The position numbers and the translations under genes were made by a program. A stretch of DNA of 64,000 nt from Rotaria macrura. Its lineage: Eukaryota > Rotifera > Eurotatoria > Philodinida > Philodinidae. The stretch lies in contig OENT01000525.1 of the NCBI GenBank assembly GCA_900239685.1, positions 39,788-103,787 of the forward strand, in the 5' to 3' direction. Positions 29,177-37,293 of this stretch are shown in pieces (positions within the stretch are counted from its first letter, which is position 1; every line of letters begins with the position of its first letter). Below the pieces are notes generated by a model, which was given only the letters and a program-made list of their open reading frames with translations, ran no database searches and was not told where the DNA came from.

Positions 29177-32100
29177 AACTTACAATGTACTACATCCATG
29201 TGTATAGGACGATTCATGAAACATCCACATTGTGAAGGTTGTGCAAACATTAAAACAAAATCGACGTAAGAAAAGAGAGGATGCCCTAAGAAATTGTGAT
29301 GACAATGAACGATAACACATCATCGACATAGCAGTCATCGCTAATAGGGTTAACGCATGTCTAACGCCATTATCATAGGCATGATCATTAAAAAAAAGGA
29401 AGAAGAAGAAGAAAAGAACAACGGAAGACGAAAGAGCTTTCGAAGGCTTCACACATCTTTCATTTACTTTCCATATTTAAAATGGTCGTCGTCTTGAGAT
29501 TGTCAAATGTATTTACTTTTTTAATTTAACATGATGTATAATCTCATGAGAATATTTTTCAAAAGTTGTTAAACAAGAAAAACAAGAAGGTCGGAAATGA
29601 GCTTTGATTATTTCTTCTTTCATAAACTATTCAATAAAAGAAAAATTCGAACTTACTGCTATAATCATCCTTCTGTTTCTTTTTTGTCGGCACAGCAACT
29701 GTTTTACGTTATTCAAGTAATATCTCAAGGCAATAGAATTATTTAGTAGCATTTCAAGATAATATAAAAATGAATGAAGATTGTTCTTGTCACGCAACGT
29801 TTTCTTTTTCTTCTATTTGATCGATTATGTATACAGAACAAGTGTCTTGATCGATATATTAATATCAGATTAAATTCAAATTCTTTTTCTTTTTTTCTTT
29901 TTAACTATTGATTAAGATCAATAAAAATTCCAACAGAAAGAATAAACACGCTCCCTTTTTTGTTTTAGTTCGACAAAGTCGCTGTATTTCTTCCACCACG
30001 AAAACCTGAAGTGCCAATTGAAGAAAAACCATTATTATTCGGTAAAAGTACGAAATCGATTATTTTTCAAGCAGCATCAACATCATCGCTTTCAACAAGT
30101 CGACCTGGTGCCGACGATGGTGGTGATATTTATAAAACAAATCCAACATATGTTGCAATCATTGAGCCGATCGCCAATAAATTTATGCCATTAAAAGAAT
30201 TAATTCAAGTAAAATTGATAATAAACGAATGCATCGACATCTGTTGTCTTCGAATGGATATTGATAAAAGTTAAAGAGTCTGTTTCATAGATTGAGTCAA
30301 ACATATAGTCTAATGCACAAGTACATGGGAGGAGGGAAGGTACTGCTTCGTTGCATCCTCCTTCGAAAATATCTCAGACAGAAAATCTTCTATTTTCTAG
30401 TTATAGAAATATTTTCAATAGATGAGATCTAAGCCTTACTTCGATGCATTGTCATAGAATAGAATCTACCGAAAATTATCAATCATTTTTCTAGCTAGAA
30501 ATTCTTATTTTCGTGAAGAAAAAAGTGACTGAATTTGTAGTTTTTCTAACTCTTTAGTGAGAAAAGTTTTATTTTTTAATTAAATATGTTGAGAATCTTA
30601 ACTATAATGCAAAATGAGGAAATTTTCAATGTTTTGATAATTCTTTTCTTGAATAATCTCTTGTTTTTATTGTTGGGCATTGATTCAAAATACTTTATCT
30701 AGAAAACAAAGATTCCTTTATATTTTTCGTTTAGATCTTTCGAATTTTCAGTGCTCACAATGTTTTGAGTGTGTTTTCATAGAGACAAAAGTCTTTCGAA
30801 AATTTCTTTCTCAGAATGCGCTTAGAATTCAAAGCATCGCAAACGCTGAAAATTTCATTGTTTTGCAACGTAGTTGATACACTCAACATATCCATTTAGA
30901 AATAGATTGAGTTATCTCAACACTAGTCATTTTTTATCAAAATCATAAAAACTGAGATAAATGCAGACAGCACGATAGCCTGAAGGCTGATCTTTCAATA
31001 GTAGCATAGCTTTTTATTTGGTGTATTGTTTTTATCATAATCTTTGACAATTTGTTTCCCACTCTACGCTAAAACTAAGCTTCTTTTAGAACAATCCCAA
31101 TATCGATTTCGATTTTTCTCGGTTGATGTTTTTCTGATCGCGCGTTTCAGAATTCTCGAAGGAGCTTCATTGTCGCCAATAATTGCTTTTGTTTGAAAGA
31201 GCATATGAAGATGTAGGGCATGACGATGTCCTTTCTTTCCTAATGAAGCTTTGTTTTTATTACATACATAGATGCTTATTAAATTGAGAGTTTTAAAAAG
31301 CCCCCGGACTCCATTATGCCGCGGGAACTGACAAGATCTTTCAAAGAAAACAGACATTATCAATCTATACAATGAAATTTTACGTAGAATAACTTTGCGT
31401 TGCTACATGAGACGTGTTTGACTGTTGTTTTGATGAATATCTCCCTTGCACATCATGATAGCAGACTGGAAATTTAATCGTTGTCTGTCCTTAACAGTTG
31501 CAATTTATCTTTAAAATTTCTTGCTATTTGAATGTTTCTGAAGTGAAGTTCGTTTTAGTTTTTCTATTTGAAAATATTCACAAAAGTACTAGATTTTGTC
31601 TAATAGAACTTATACTATTGCTGACTTACGAAATATCACACTCTCGACTATCGATCCTTTCAAAATTTCTAGATCCGTTACTAGTCTAATGTAACATTTA
31701 GCAAGCTGATAACAACTGTAATATGTTTCGGTTCAACGGTACGCCCCGACTTTCTTTTCCCAAGTCGTTCAAGAACAGTTCGAACACAAACTCTGATCAT
31801 GAATAGATAGATGTTGACGTGTTGTTTACATTGAATTCCCGGATGCTTTCTTTTCTAGGACATAGTAGACAAAACAAACGCCAACATAATTTAGAGTCTT
31901 CTTCTTTGCAAATAATCATAATTCATGTTTATAGCTAAATTTTTTCACCATTAGGATCAATGTTTATTTCTGTTTTTCTTTGGAAAAAAAAGATATCGTT
32001 GCATTTGCTTAAGGCAAATTTTCTAACATCTGTCAAACATTAACAAAAAATTATTTTAAGAAACAAAAAATTACGCAAACACTTCCCGTTGGATTTCTCG

Positions 32101-33130
32101 TTGTCAAAAACAGAAAAATTCAGTTCAATCAAGGAAAAAATTTGACAATTTGATTTCTTCTAGACATTGTTCTTGACATTAGATAATTATGTATGAATAT
32201 GAATTCTAGGTCAATCGATGAATTCAATGTCAAATGTTGCTAAATTTTTTCTTAAGAAAACTAGAGAATTTAATCTTTCTTCTCCTTGCGATTATCAGTG
32301 TAAATATATAGGCGAGTTTTAAATCAATTTCTTGAAAAAGAAATGCATCGTACTAATTTCTAAATTTTTCGTTCTGATACAACAGATTGCAACATTCATT
32401 CTTCATAGTTTTGTTTTACAAAATGATATATATATATATATATCCTAAATCTTTTCTTTTTTACATTACTTAGAAATTAAGATTAGTTGGTCTTAATGTT
32501 TTTCCTGAACCGGATTCTGATTCTTATGTGAGCGTCATTAATAAAGTCAGTATTGAATTACATCAATCGTAGAAAATAAAGATGTATTAATATTGATTAT
32601 TAATGTCTATAGAATCATAAATTAGAATGGTGGGTGTATAATCAAATGGCAATTGTATCATCATGTACAGCATTTACCTACAGTCATTGGAATGCATTCG
32701 TTAATGATGAAATGAAAATCGTTGTTGGTTGCAAAGAACAATTAATTGATCAATCAACTGTTGATGTAAGATTGAAAATAAATCTTTCCCCCTTTTTTTT
32801 GTATTTGTACCATTATTACAAAGGATGATCCACGTTGTATAATTTTTACAAGTGAACTGGTTGGTTTTACGGATATATGTGAAAGTTCACAAGAATTCAG
32901 TGAAGCATCAACATTTAGTGATGTAAAAAAATAAAAACATATTTATGTTTTCTTTTTCTACTATTCAATTATAATTATTCTAATTATTTTAGTATCATGC
33001 AGAATTATATAATTTAGTACGTGAAAAATTTTCACCGGAAGCATTCGCTCGTGTTACGGATGTAAATCCATTGTTTGTTGAAACCGTTACTCAACTTCTA
33101 TTAAGTATTAAACCACTAACATTCGCTTAA
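1715..33130 (+). CDS. DNAI7: Dynein axonemal intermediate chain 7 / CASC1
   Basis: Ciliary protein linked to inner-arm axonemal dynein assembly. Eighteen exons keep one frame for 840 residues: 1715-1729, 2243-2321, 4411-4502, 4559-4663, 4745-4966, 5041-5210, 5312-5475, 5535-5822, 9641-9787, 9842-9981, 10078-10202, 10617-10723, 10804-10970, 29969-30208, 32474-32545, 32613-32765, 32824-32922, 32993-33130. Residues 6-65 form the Lys/Glu-rich coiled coil typical of CASC1. The block WKRIMKCDGTPDPTILPEI, with INTFISLWYDE following, matches the conserved CASC1 N-terminal domain, and FQSWRMRP near residue 585 matches the central domain. The C-terminal domain ends in KPLTFA. Human CASC1 is somewhat shorter. 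Start chosen as the first ATG of the exon that splices in frame to the Lys-rich exon. Intron 13 (10971-29968, about 19 kb) contains two antisense genes; intron 8 contains a transposon; intron 2 contains a tRNA. Confidence 0.93.
4261..4265 (-). terminator. RNA polymerase III terminator of tRNA-Leu
   Basis: A run of five T on the minus strand, about 33 bases past the tRNA 3' end, is the first T run that could stop Pol III. Confidence 0.5.
4298..4377 (-). tRNA. tRNA-Leu (anticodon UAG)
   Basis: Eighty-base tRNA gene without encoded CCA. Seven acceptor pairs form between GGCAGTG and CGCTGTC, including two G-U pairs, with discriminator A. Box A (TGGCCGAGTGG) and box B (GGTTCGAATCC) are intact. 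The anticodon stem CTGGT/ACCAG closes a loop TTTAGGC with anticodon TAG, reading CUA codons. The longer variable arm fits the class II leucine tRNA fold. It lies antisense inside DNAI7 intron 2, 33 bases from exon 3, and shows no sign of decay. Confidence 0.96.
6611..7860. mobile_element. Non-autonomous DNA transposon with 31-bp terminal inverted repeats
   Basis: The left end 6611-6641 and the reverse complement of the right end 7830-7860 match at about 28 of 31 positions; both begin GAGTGAATTGC and contain GTATTGTACGGTTG. Flanks ACCTACAT (6603-6610) and ACCTACGA (7861-7868) share six of eight bases and may be an aged 8-base target duplication. The 1250-base interior has no transposase. An open frame of 62 codons at 7654-7842 (minus) has no recognised domain. 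The middle contains diverged tandem repeats. Superfamily is not assignable from the ends; an 8-base duplication would suit hAT. Confidence 0.8.
6997..7353 (+). repeat. Diverged tandem repeats inside the intron-8 element
   Basis: The motif TGTCCYGACAGATT occurs three times at 6997-7010, 7174-7187 and 7340-7353, spaced 177 and 166 bases apart. Flanking blocks also recur: TTGATAAA-T-rich-TCTAA near 7092 and 7404, and GGTCATGAT near 7230 and 7469. The units are old and indel-rich. Confidence 0.65.
11135..20430 (-). CDS. Nested antisense gene: low-complexity scaffold-like protein (5' end uncertain)
   Basis: Not assigned to a family. Four minus-strand exons join in frame: 20430-20103, 16258-16193, 13029-12019 and 11866-11135. 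All have clear GT-AG borders (donors GTGAGT, GTACGT, GTAAGT). From the ATG at 20423 the product is 709 residues. The first exon begins one base into a codon, so a further upstream coding exon is possible. Residues 72-90 hold a tryptophan-rich patch (FSWTKMWTKWF). The rest is Ser/Thr/Asn/Gln-rich with a poly-Gln/poly-His tract. Tyrosine motifs IYAN (about 371-374) and LYDN (about 378-381) resemble SH2 docking sites. Residues 402-675 contain several peptides resembling dynein light chain LC8 ligands (ASQTQ, GLQVN, SSQTF, AAQTL). Likely a cytoplasmic scaffold or adaptor, by inference only. Confidence 0.72.
13030..16192. other. Intron of nested gene
   Basis: AT-rich, with pyrimidine-rich and purine-rich stretches near 13.7 and 14.2 kb. 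Open frames up to about 113 codons on both strands contain only low-complexity residues. I see no gene. Confidence 0.6.
16259..20102. other. Intron of nested gene
   Basis: AT-rich sequence with a TA run at 16883-16903. It contains a short 5S-like, C-run-bearing patch at 18294-18440. A 130-codon open frame at 17928-18320 (plus, no ATG at its listed start) lacks any recognisable domain. Confidence 0.6.
18294..18440 (+). other. GC-richer patch resembling the 5S rRNA internal promoter, with C10 run
   Basis: CGATCACGGAAAGTTAAGC at 18294-18312 resembles the conserved 5S rRNA stretch CGATCACCGAAGTTAAGC recalled from metazoan genes. GTGACC and GGAATAC near 18410-18432 also recall its 3' half. The halves are too far apart and a run of ten C (18362-18371) lies between them, so this is at best a decayed fragment. 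Confidence 0.3.
20431..25596. other. Gap between the two nested antisense units
   Basis: About 5.2 kb, AT-rich, with TA runs and a CT run at 24825-24854. It must contain the 5' UTR or first exon of the 11135-20430 gene, or be an intron joining it to 25597-26757. I found no further exon I could support. Confidence 0.5.
24825..24854 (+). repeat. CT microsatellite
   Basis: An ACTCTC repeat passes into a pure CT run of about 30 bases. Simple repeat, no further role seen. Confidence 0.8.
25597..26757 (-). CDS. Nested antisense gene: Gln/Asn-rich protein with an ordered N-terminal segment
   Basis: Single open frame of 386 residues from ATG 26755-26757 to TAA 25597-25599, not assigned to a family. 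Residues 1-48 look like a folded domain: LPRPVINFLRTMAKESCRY, then a strand-rich part ending SVTLTLTWKLIDD. The rest is disordered: CAG/CAA-encoded poly-Gln and Gln-Pro (69-90), more poly-Gln near 177-184 and 252-258, poly-Asn (304-313), poly-Asp (324-330), and an acidic tail ending TKPDYF. Tyrosine motifs IYDN (91-94) and IYGNIYDN (202-209) resemble Grb2-type SH2 sites and recur in the other nested gene. A possible donor CA/GTATGT at codon 157 (26287) would splice in phase to the exon at 20430, making the two units one gene. A TTTAG acceptor-like site lies 19 bases before the ATG. Confidence 0.75.
   Translation of the reverse strand: MDVLELPRPVINFLRTMAKESCRYALSWDIFGGPDSVTLTLTWKLIDDEAQSSMINEASSPPSSSSLKQQQQQQQPQPQPQPQPQQQQQQIYDNPHSRVRSTMKDSNRSSSPRRSRRDENTYTNENITVPAIFRSSRGKSLEGGSLQSNKQITSHQQYVKEQQHVSSLERQTITNHQQQQQQQQHRTKKEQQKQITPQSDQIYGNIYDNRSTPVVKCATVSSLSSSSPSPQPNNNNNPPLSVAHAYHQRAKQQQQQQQSVTPPSIRKPIRSLVTASRTSTTPTSSNSSSNYVRVKRNTATSSTNNNNNNNNNNSATNTLNNNGDDDDDDDTLDPWVKRFECSFEDNDDETTEQSEDKEPISTTADNIDDLGNTSGKVKFKTKPDYF
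26758..29968. other. Remainder of DNAI7 intron 13
   Basis: AT-rich DNA upstream of the 25597-26757 antisense gene, so its promoter may lie here. Purine/pyrimidine strand asymmetry is marked at 26900-27200. Short low-complexity open frames only. Confidence 0.6.
29142..29173 (+). repeat. TA microsatellite
   Basis: Uninterrupted TA run of about 32 bases. Similar shorter runs occur at 16883-16903, 20548-20570, 24484-24502, 32425-32443, 42938-42961 and 56170-56188. Confidence 0.9.
30209..32473. other. DNAI7 intron 14
   Basis: A 2.3-kb intron. A 102-codon minus-strand frame at 31064-31372 lies in a slightly GC-richer patch but shows no domain. Nothing else seen. Confidence 0.6.
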
Positions 33131-33260
33131 CATCAAGAACAAAACAATATTAATTGCTCATTTAGTTAACACTTTCTTATTTTTTTTTCTTATTTACTTC
33201 ACCCTTGATTAAAAGACAAACCAAACTATTATCTCTTGTTCTGTTTTTCTTTCTTGATAA

Positions 33261-33266
33261 AATAAA
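33261..33266 (+). other. Poly(A) signal AATAAA for DNAI7
   Basis: AATAAA 131 bases after the DNAI7 stop codon. A second copy is at 33337-33342. Confidence 0.6.
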
Positions 33267-33388
33267 AGTTCATGGATAACTGACACACAAACAAAGGAAC
33301 TTATGGTTTGTTTTTCTTACATTATATACGATGAATAATAAATATATGAAAATTCTCAATACAATTAGACGACCTTCTTGTTGACACG

Positions 33389-34099
33389 GTTGGCCGTCAA
33401 AATGTCGAAAGGAAAAATATCAAAAGTAGAAATGCCGAAAGAAGGAAGTGGAAAAATGTCGAAAAAATAATATTGACATGAAACATTGTCAATTCATATT
33501 TTAAAGAGTTGGAAATATATAGTGCATGTTTTATTGTATGAAATTAAGTTGAAATTTTAACAGTGAGAAAAATTTTTCATCAAAATATAAAATAAAGAAT
33601 GTTATTTTTTCACGAACTGCACGAACCTCGAGTTTTTCTTTTTTTGGTAGATGACTATGATTGTCAACAGTTTTCATCAATAGATTAGTTGAATCAGTAT
33701 GAACTTTAGGTGCACAATCATTAATAGTGCATATCCAATAATTAGTTGTTGTTGTTGCTGCTTTATTCATTTTAAAAGTATATTCATCGCCAACAAGTAG
33801 AGGTTTTTCTTTATTTCAATTTAGAAAAAGAAATAGCTGGAGATTTTGCTTGAATTTCACTAGTTAAAATTACGAAAGCTTCAGTCATGACTGTACAAGT
33901 TTAGTTATACAATAATTCTTCGTTCAACTCTTTTATTTTACTTTTATCAATAGTTAGTCATCCCTATCAATACTTGCTAAAATTCTACACTAGTAAAATC
34001 ATAAGGAAAAAACAATGAACTAAATGTGATTAGAATCGCCGTATACTAGAGACATGATTATTTTTTTATTTTTCACTTTCGACATTTTTCCAGCACACC
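33389..34099. mobile_element. Mutator-like (MULE) element relic, 711 bp, with 9-bp target duplication
   Basis: The flanks GTTGACACG at 33380-33388 and 34100-34108 are identical 9-base direct repeats, the target-site length typical of Mutator-like elements. The ends are inverted: the left end GTTGGCCGTCAAAATGTCG and the reverse-complemented right end GGTGTGCTGGAAAAATGTCG share AAAATGTCGAAAG-GAAAAAT after a short gapped start. AATGTCGAAA-like motifs repeat just inside the left end (33401-33470). The interior holds a minus-strand FLYWCH zinc-finger fragment, a domain often linked to MULE transposases in animals. No transposase core remains, so the copy is non-autonomous. Confidence 0.8.
33531..33815 (-). 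pseudogene. FLYWCH-type zinc finger fragment
   Basis: An open minus-strand frame reads KPLLVGDEYTFK, then NYWICTINDC, a short spacer, VHTDSTN and DNHSHLP. This gives the FLYWCH pattern of an initial hydrophobic/Tyr block, W-x-C-x4-C and a final H-x-H. FLYWCH domains bind DNA or protein and are often carried by MULE transposons. The frame is bounded by a TGA just upstream and has no transposase downstream, so it is a fragment of a once larger transposon gene or of a captured host FLYWCH gene. Confidence 0.75.
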
Positions 34100-34108
34100 G
34101 TTGACACG

Positions 34109-36248
34109 AAACATAACAGTTTTTATACAAGTTGGAATTTTGTTCTTTTAATACAAAGAAGGGTTGAGAGGTTATCCTGACCCATTGAAAAATATTTTCT
34201 TGTCATACTATTCTGTTTGTGATGAAATTTCTTAAGAAGAATTTATCAAAGAAATTAGTCTGAATCGTACATGATTGAAAGCGATACAAGAGAATTTACT
34301 TGGCAATGTTGGAGTGAAACACTTCAACATTTACGGAATATTTTAACGAGCTGTTAAGATGATATGAGTATGGATTGCTAGAACTTGATGTGTCATTATG
34401 CAATATCGGACGAATTCAATTAAAACAATTTTGAACCTTGATTTGATAAGACCAGCATGATTTACATGTGCCTGAATCAATCAATAAACTTGAATATCGA
34501 TTCGATAGTATTATGGATGTTAGCGTAATCGTTCATTCATAGTAATTTGAATTTATGAATCATTTCAATTGTTTGTTTGTCGTATGAATTACTAGAACAG
34601 AGCCGATCTCTATCTGTGACAGAAGAATTCTTTCAGGGTTAAGTTTTTTTTTTATAGAGAAAATGTTTGTTCATGTACATTAGATATCACGGATTTTAAT
34701 ATTCTAGAAACCTATCGTCGTATAAATTATTATCATTGATTCTTAAGTGATTAACGCAATTTTAACAATACGAATACAGATATGAAGGAGCGCACTTTAC
34801 ATTGAATGTGGAAGTGACAATAGCAAAAAAGAAGCAGCATGGTTCTTTTCTTAATAAACATGATATAATAAAAATGTAATAAACGCTTTTCTCTGTAGTT
34901 CTATTCAATCGATCATTACTCCATGTATGATGTTGATTATGAAGAGTTAATATTCTAAATATGAAACTGATTCAGTGAAATTCATTACGTTTTCACTGAT
35001 TGTTTGTTTTCAGTTGAGTTTATTTTTTTTCTACGAATGAATTTTTAATTTTGATTTTGTTTTAAATAAAACACAAAGACGTCTCGTCGTTGAGAACTTC
35101 TACTCATTGTGGTAGCATGCGAAAGACAGCAGTTTAAGAAAATTCATATTTCTGATGCGCCTTTAGAAAATGGATTTATCACTTTCTTCGAGTACGAGAA
35201 AGTCTATGAGACAAGATTATTTAGTCGGGATAAGAGAGTGAGTTTGATGAAAAAGCCTACTTTCCTTCGAATAACTAAGATTAACCAATTTATGTTTGAC
35301 TAACGTAAGCAGCTTAAAGAGAAAATTTTACGACTTAATTCTTCAAGCATCTGATTATAAATTAAAAAGAACTCTATTAATTGCATTAGAGATATTTTAA
35401 ATGTGATATCGCTAGCGTATAGAAAATTCCCGTAGTGCTATATATCCAGAAATTGTGAGAAGTGCTTATTTCTTCAGCGGTAGATGCGGCGTCTTCCGTG
35501 AGAAGCGTCACAGCCGCACTCGGAGATGTGCATATCTAAGAGAGATTATGCATCTCCAATGGTAGATAATCGCATGTAACAAGTGTGGGTGTGACACCAT
35601 CCGAGGGAGATGTCGCATCTGGTGAGGGGGAAGTAAACAGTTCGCCATGTGAGACAGCTCTCACTAAGATATTTGTTCACGTTCGATCACCGAACAAGTG
35701 TTGACAATTATTTGTTAGGACTAGAATTCTTTAGACAGGAAGTCCGAATGTTCATTCACATATCATGTACTTAGTTAAAATATATCGTAGAAAAAATTAG
35801 TATCTGAATCTCTTAGTTGTTCTTAGGACATCTCCATTGTAGTTTTCTGCAATCAACCGTTTGTTTTAAAATAGAAAAAAAACCTTGCAGCTCGACTCAG
35901 AGAAATGTTAGAATTTAATTTCATATTGTATTTGATCTAAAACTATTCTTTTTACACGTAAAGATCTATCCAATTAAGTATCAATCTATTAGAAACACTA
36001 CTGACTCTATTTCTTGACTAATATTTAAAAAATTGCAATACATGTGCGCTTCTATTTGAAACATTTTCATGTAACTTCAAAATATACAAATTTTTTCTAC
36101 GAAAAACTCACTCAATGAAGTAAGATCTAACTAAAATATTTAGATTTAGTAAATCGGATTTCAGACAAGAACAAATGCAATCATTCATGAAATTATTTAT
36201 GTAGTTTGATGTCAGTTTAAGTAAGAATACAAAGTATCACACACCCTC
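34109..36248. other. Gene-poor region between two transposon relics
   Basis: AT-rich except for the structured GC-rich island at 35486-35697. The stretch near 34250-34520 can be read as short coding-like blocks broken by stops; I cannot name it. No intact gene. Confidence 0.6.
35486..35697. other. GC-rich island of consecutive hairpins
   Basis: Perfect or near-perfect short inverted repeats follow one another: GCGGC/GCCGC (35486-35517), GGAGATG/CATCTCC with extended arms (35522-35557), GGTGTGACACC (35588-35598), AGATG-TCG-CATCT (35608-35620), GTGAGA/TCTCAC (35649-35664) and TTGTTC/GAACAA with an inner GTTCG/CGAAC (35673-35697). The island is clearly GC-richer than its surroundings and has no long open frame. 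It could be a structured non-coding RNA gene or the end of a foldback element. Confidence 0.45.
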
Positions 36249-36256
36249 ATTACTAT

Positions 36257-37285
36257 CAAGGGTACCAAATCTCCTGTTTTGACCAGGGATCTCCTGATTT
36301 TGAAAATATTCTCCTGGCTAGAAATATCCTGATTTCAGGAGCTGAATTTTAAAGTTTCTCCTGATTTTTTAATGTAACGATTACCTTCGTTTTGAACTTA
36401 CAGCGATTTCCAAGAGAAAAGAACAAATCTATGGAAGCGTTAAACTTATATATGGAATAATAGTCGAAATCAAATGAGTCATGATCTAGTTGGAGTTGAG
36501 TTAAACATTGAAATGAACACCAATTTTCAGCATTGTCAAGTGTCGAACTTGAAAGCCCGAAAACTTGCGGAGCTTTCGCAAAACGCGGAAAAAAATGTGG
36601 AAAATTTTTTGGATCAGGTTTTTCATTCAAAGTACGTTTTACTCTAGCAGATTCGAAACAAAGATACTCTTTAGACATATCAACAACATGTATTTAAATA
36701 AACATTGCACATCCAAGAAGACTACCTGTTGTCAGCCTCGAATATCAAAAAAAAAGTCCGGACTTTGTTTTTCGAAATCGAGAAAAGCTTTGAAAATTCG
36801 GAAACATTTTCTAAATCTGGAATTTTCCCACAAGATGTGAGAATCTGACAACACTGTCTATTTTACTTGACGAGAATTCTATGATTATCTTTCAAATGAA
36901 CCAGATCTTTCCAAACAGATTCGATCATTAGATAAGTAGAGTCACATCACAAAACTGTCAGGCATTGCTGAGTAAATTGGCTAAGTAGTTTTTACTATGT
37001 ATTCTAATGAAAGCGTTTTAATTATCTATTTTTAAAAAAATTTATGAAATCAGTATTCCATTTTCAATTGTAATTCCTCTAGAAGAACAATTTTCAGCAT
37101 CAATCCCATTGTAGGAAAAGAGATTAATGCATCTATTAGTGAAAAATCGGAAGTTGTCAGAAAAAATCATCGAATGTCTGTTGAATGCAAAAAAATATTC
37201 CTGATTTAGTAAAAACTTCTCCTGAAAAACTCCTCATTTTTCATAAAAATTCCTTGATTTCTAAAAGTTAAATTTGGTAATCCCG
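36257..37285. mobile_element. hAT-like DNA transposon relic, 1.03 kb
   Basis: The left end CAAGGGTACCAAAT and the reverse-complemented right end CGGGATTACCAAAT form short imperfect inverted repeats. Flanks ATTACTAT (36249-36256) and ATTACAAT (37286-37293) match at seven of eight bases, the 8-base duplication expected for hAT elements. Copies of CTCCTGATTT-like motifs cluster inside both ends (36271-36366 and 37198-37260) in the same orientation. Internal open frames (36349-36678 minus, 36565-36840 plus) overlap antisense and show no transposase motif. Confidence 0.55.
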
Positions 37286-37293
37286 ATTACAAT

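Larger units (their letters stand above)
10971..29968. other. DNAI7 intron 13, a 19-kb host intron
   Basis: Donor GTAAGT at 10971 and acceptor TTTTAG at 29963-29968 join exons that stay in frame. The intron is far longer than any other in the gene and contains two antisense coding units (11135-20430 and 25597-26757). The remainder is AT-rich with many TA, CT and A/T runs. Confidence 0.8.

Noticed and set aside
31064..31372. 102-codon minus-strand frame in DNAI7 intron 14
   Set aside because: No recognisable domain or splice sites; kept only as a note.
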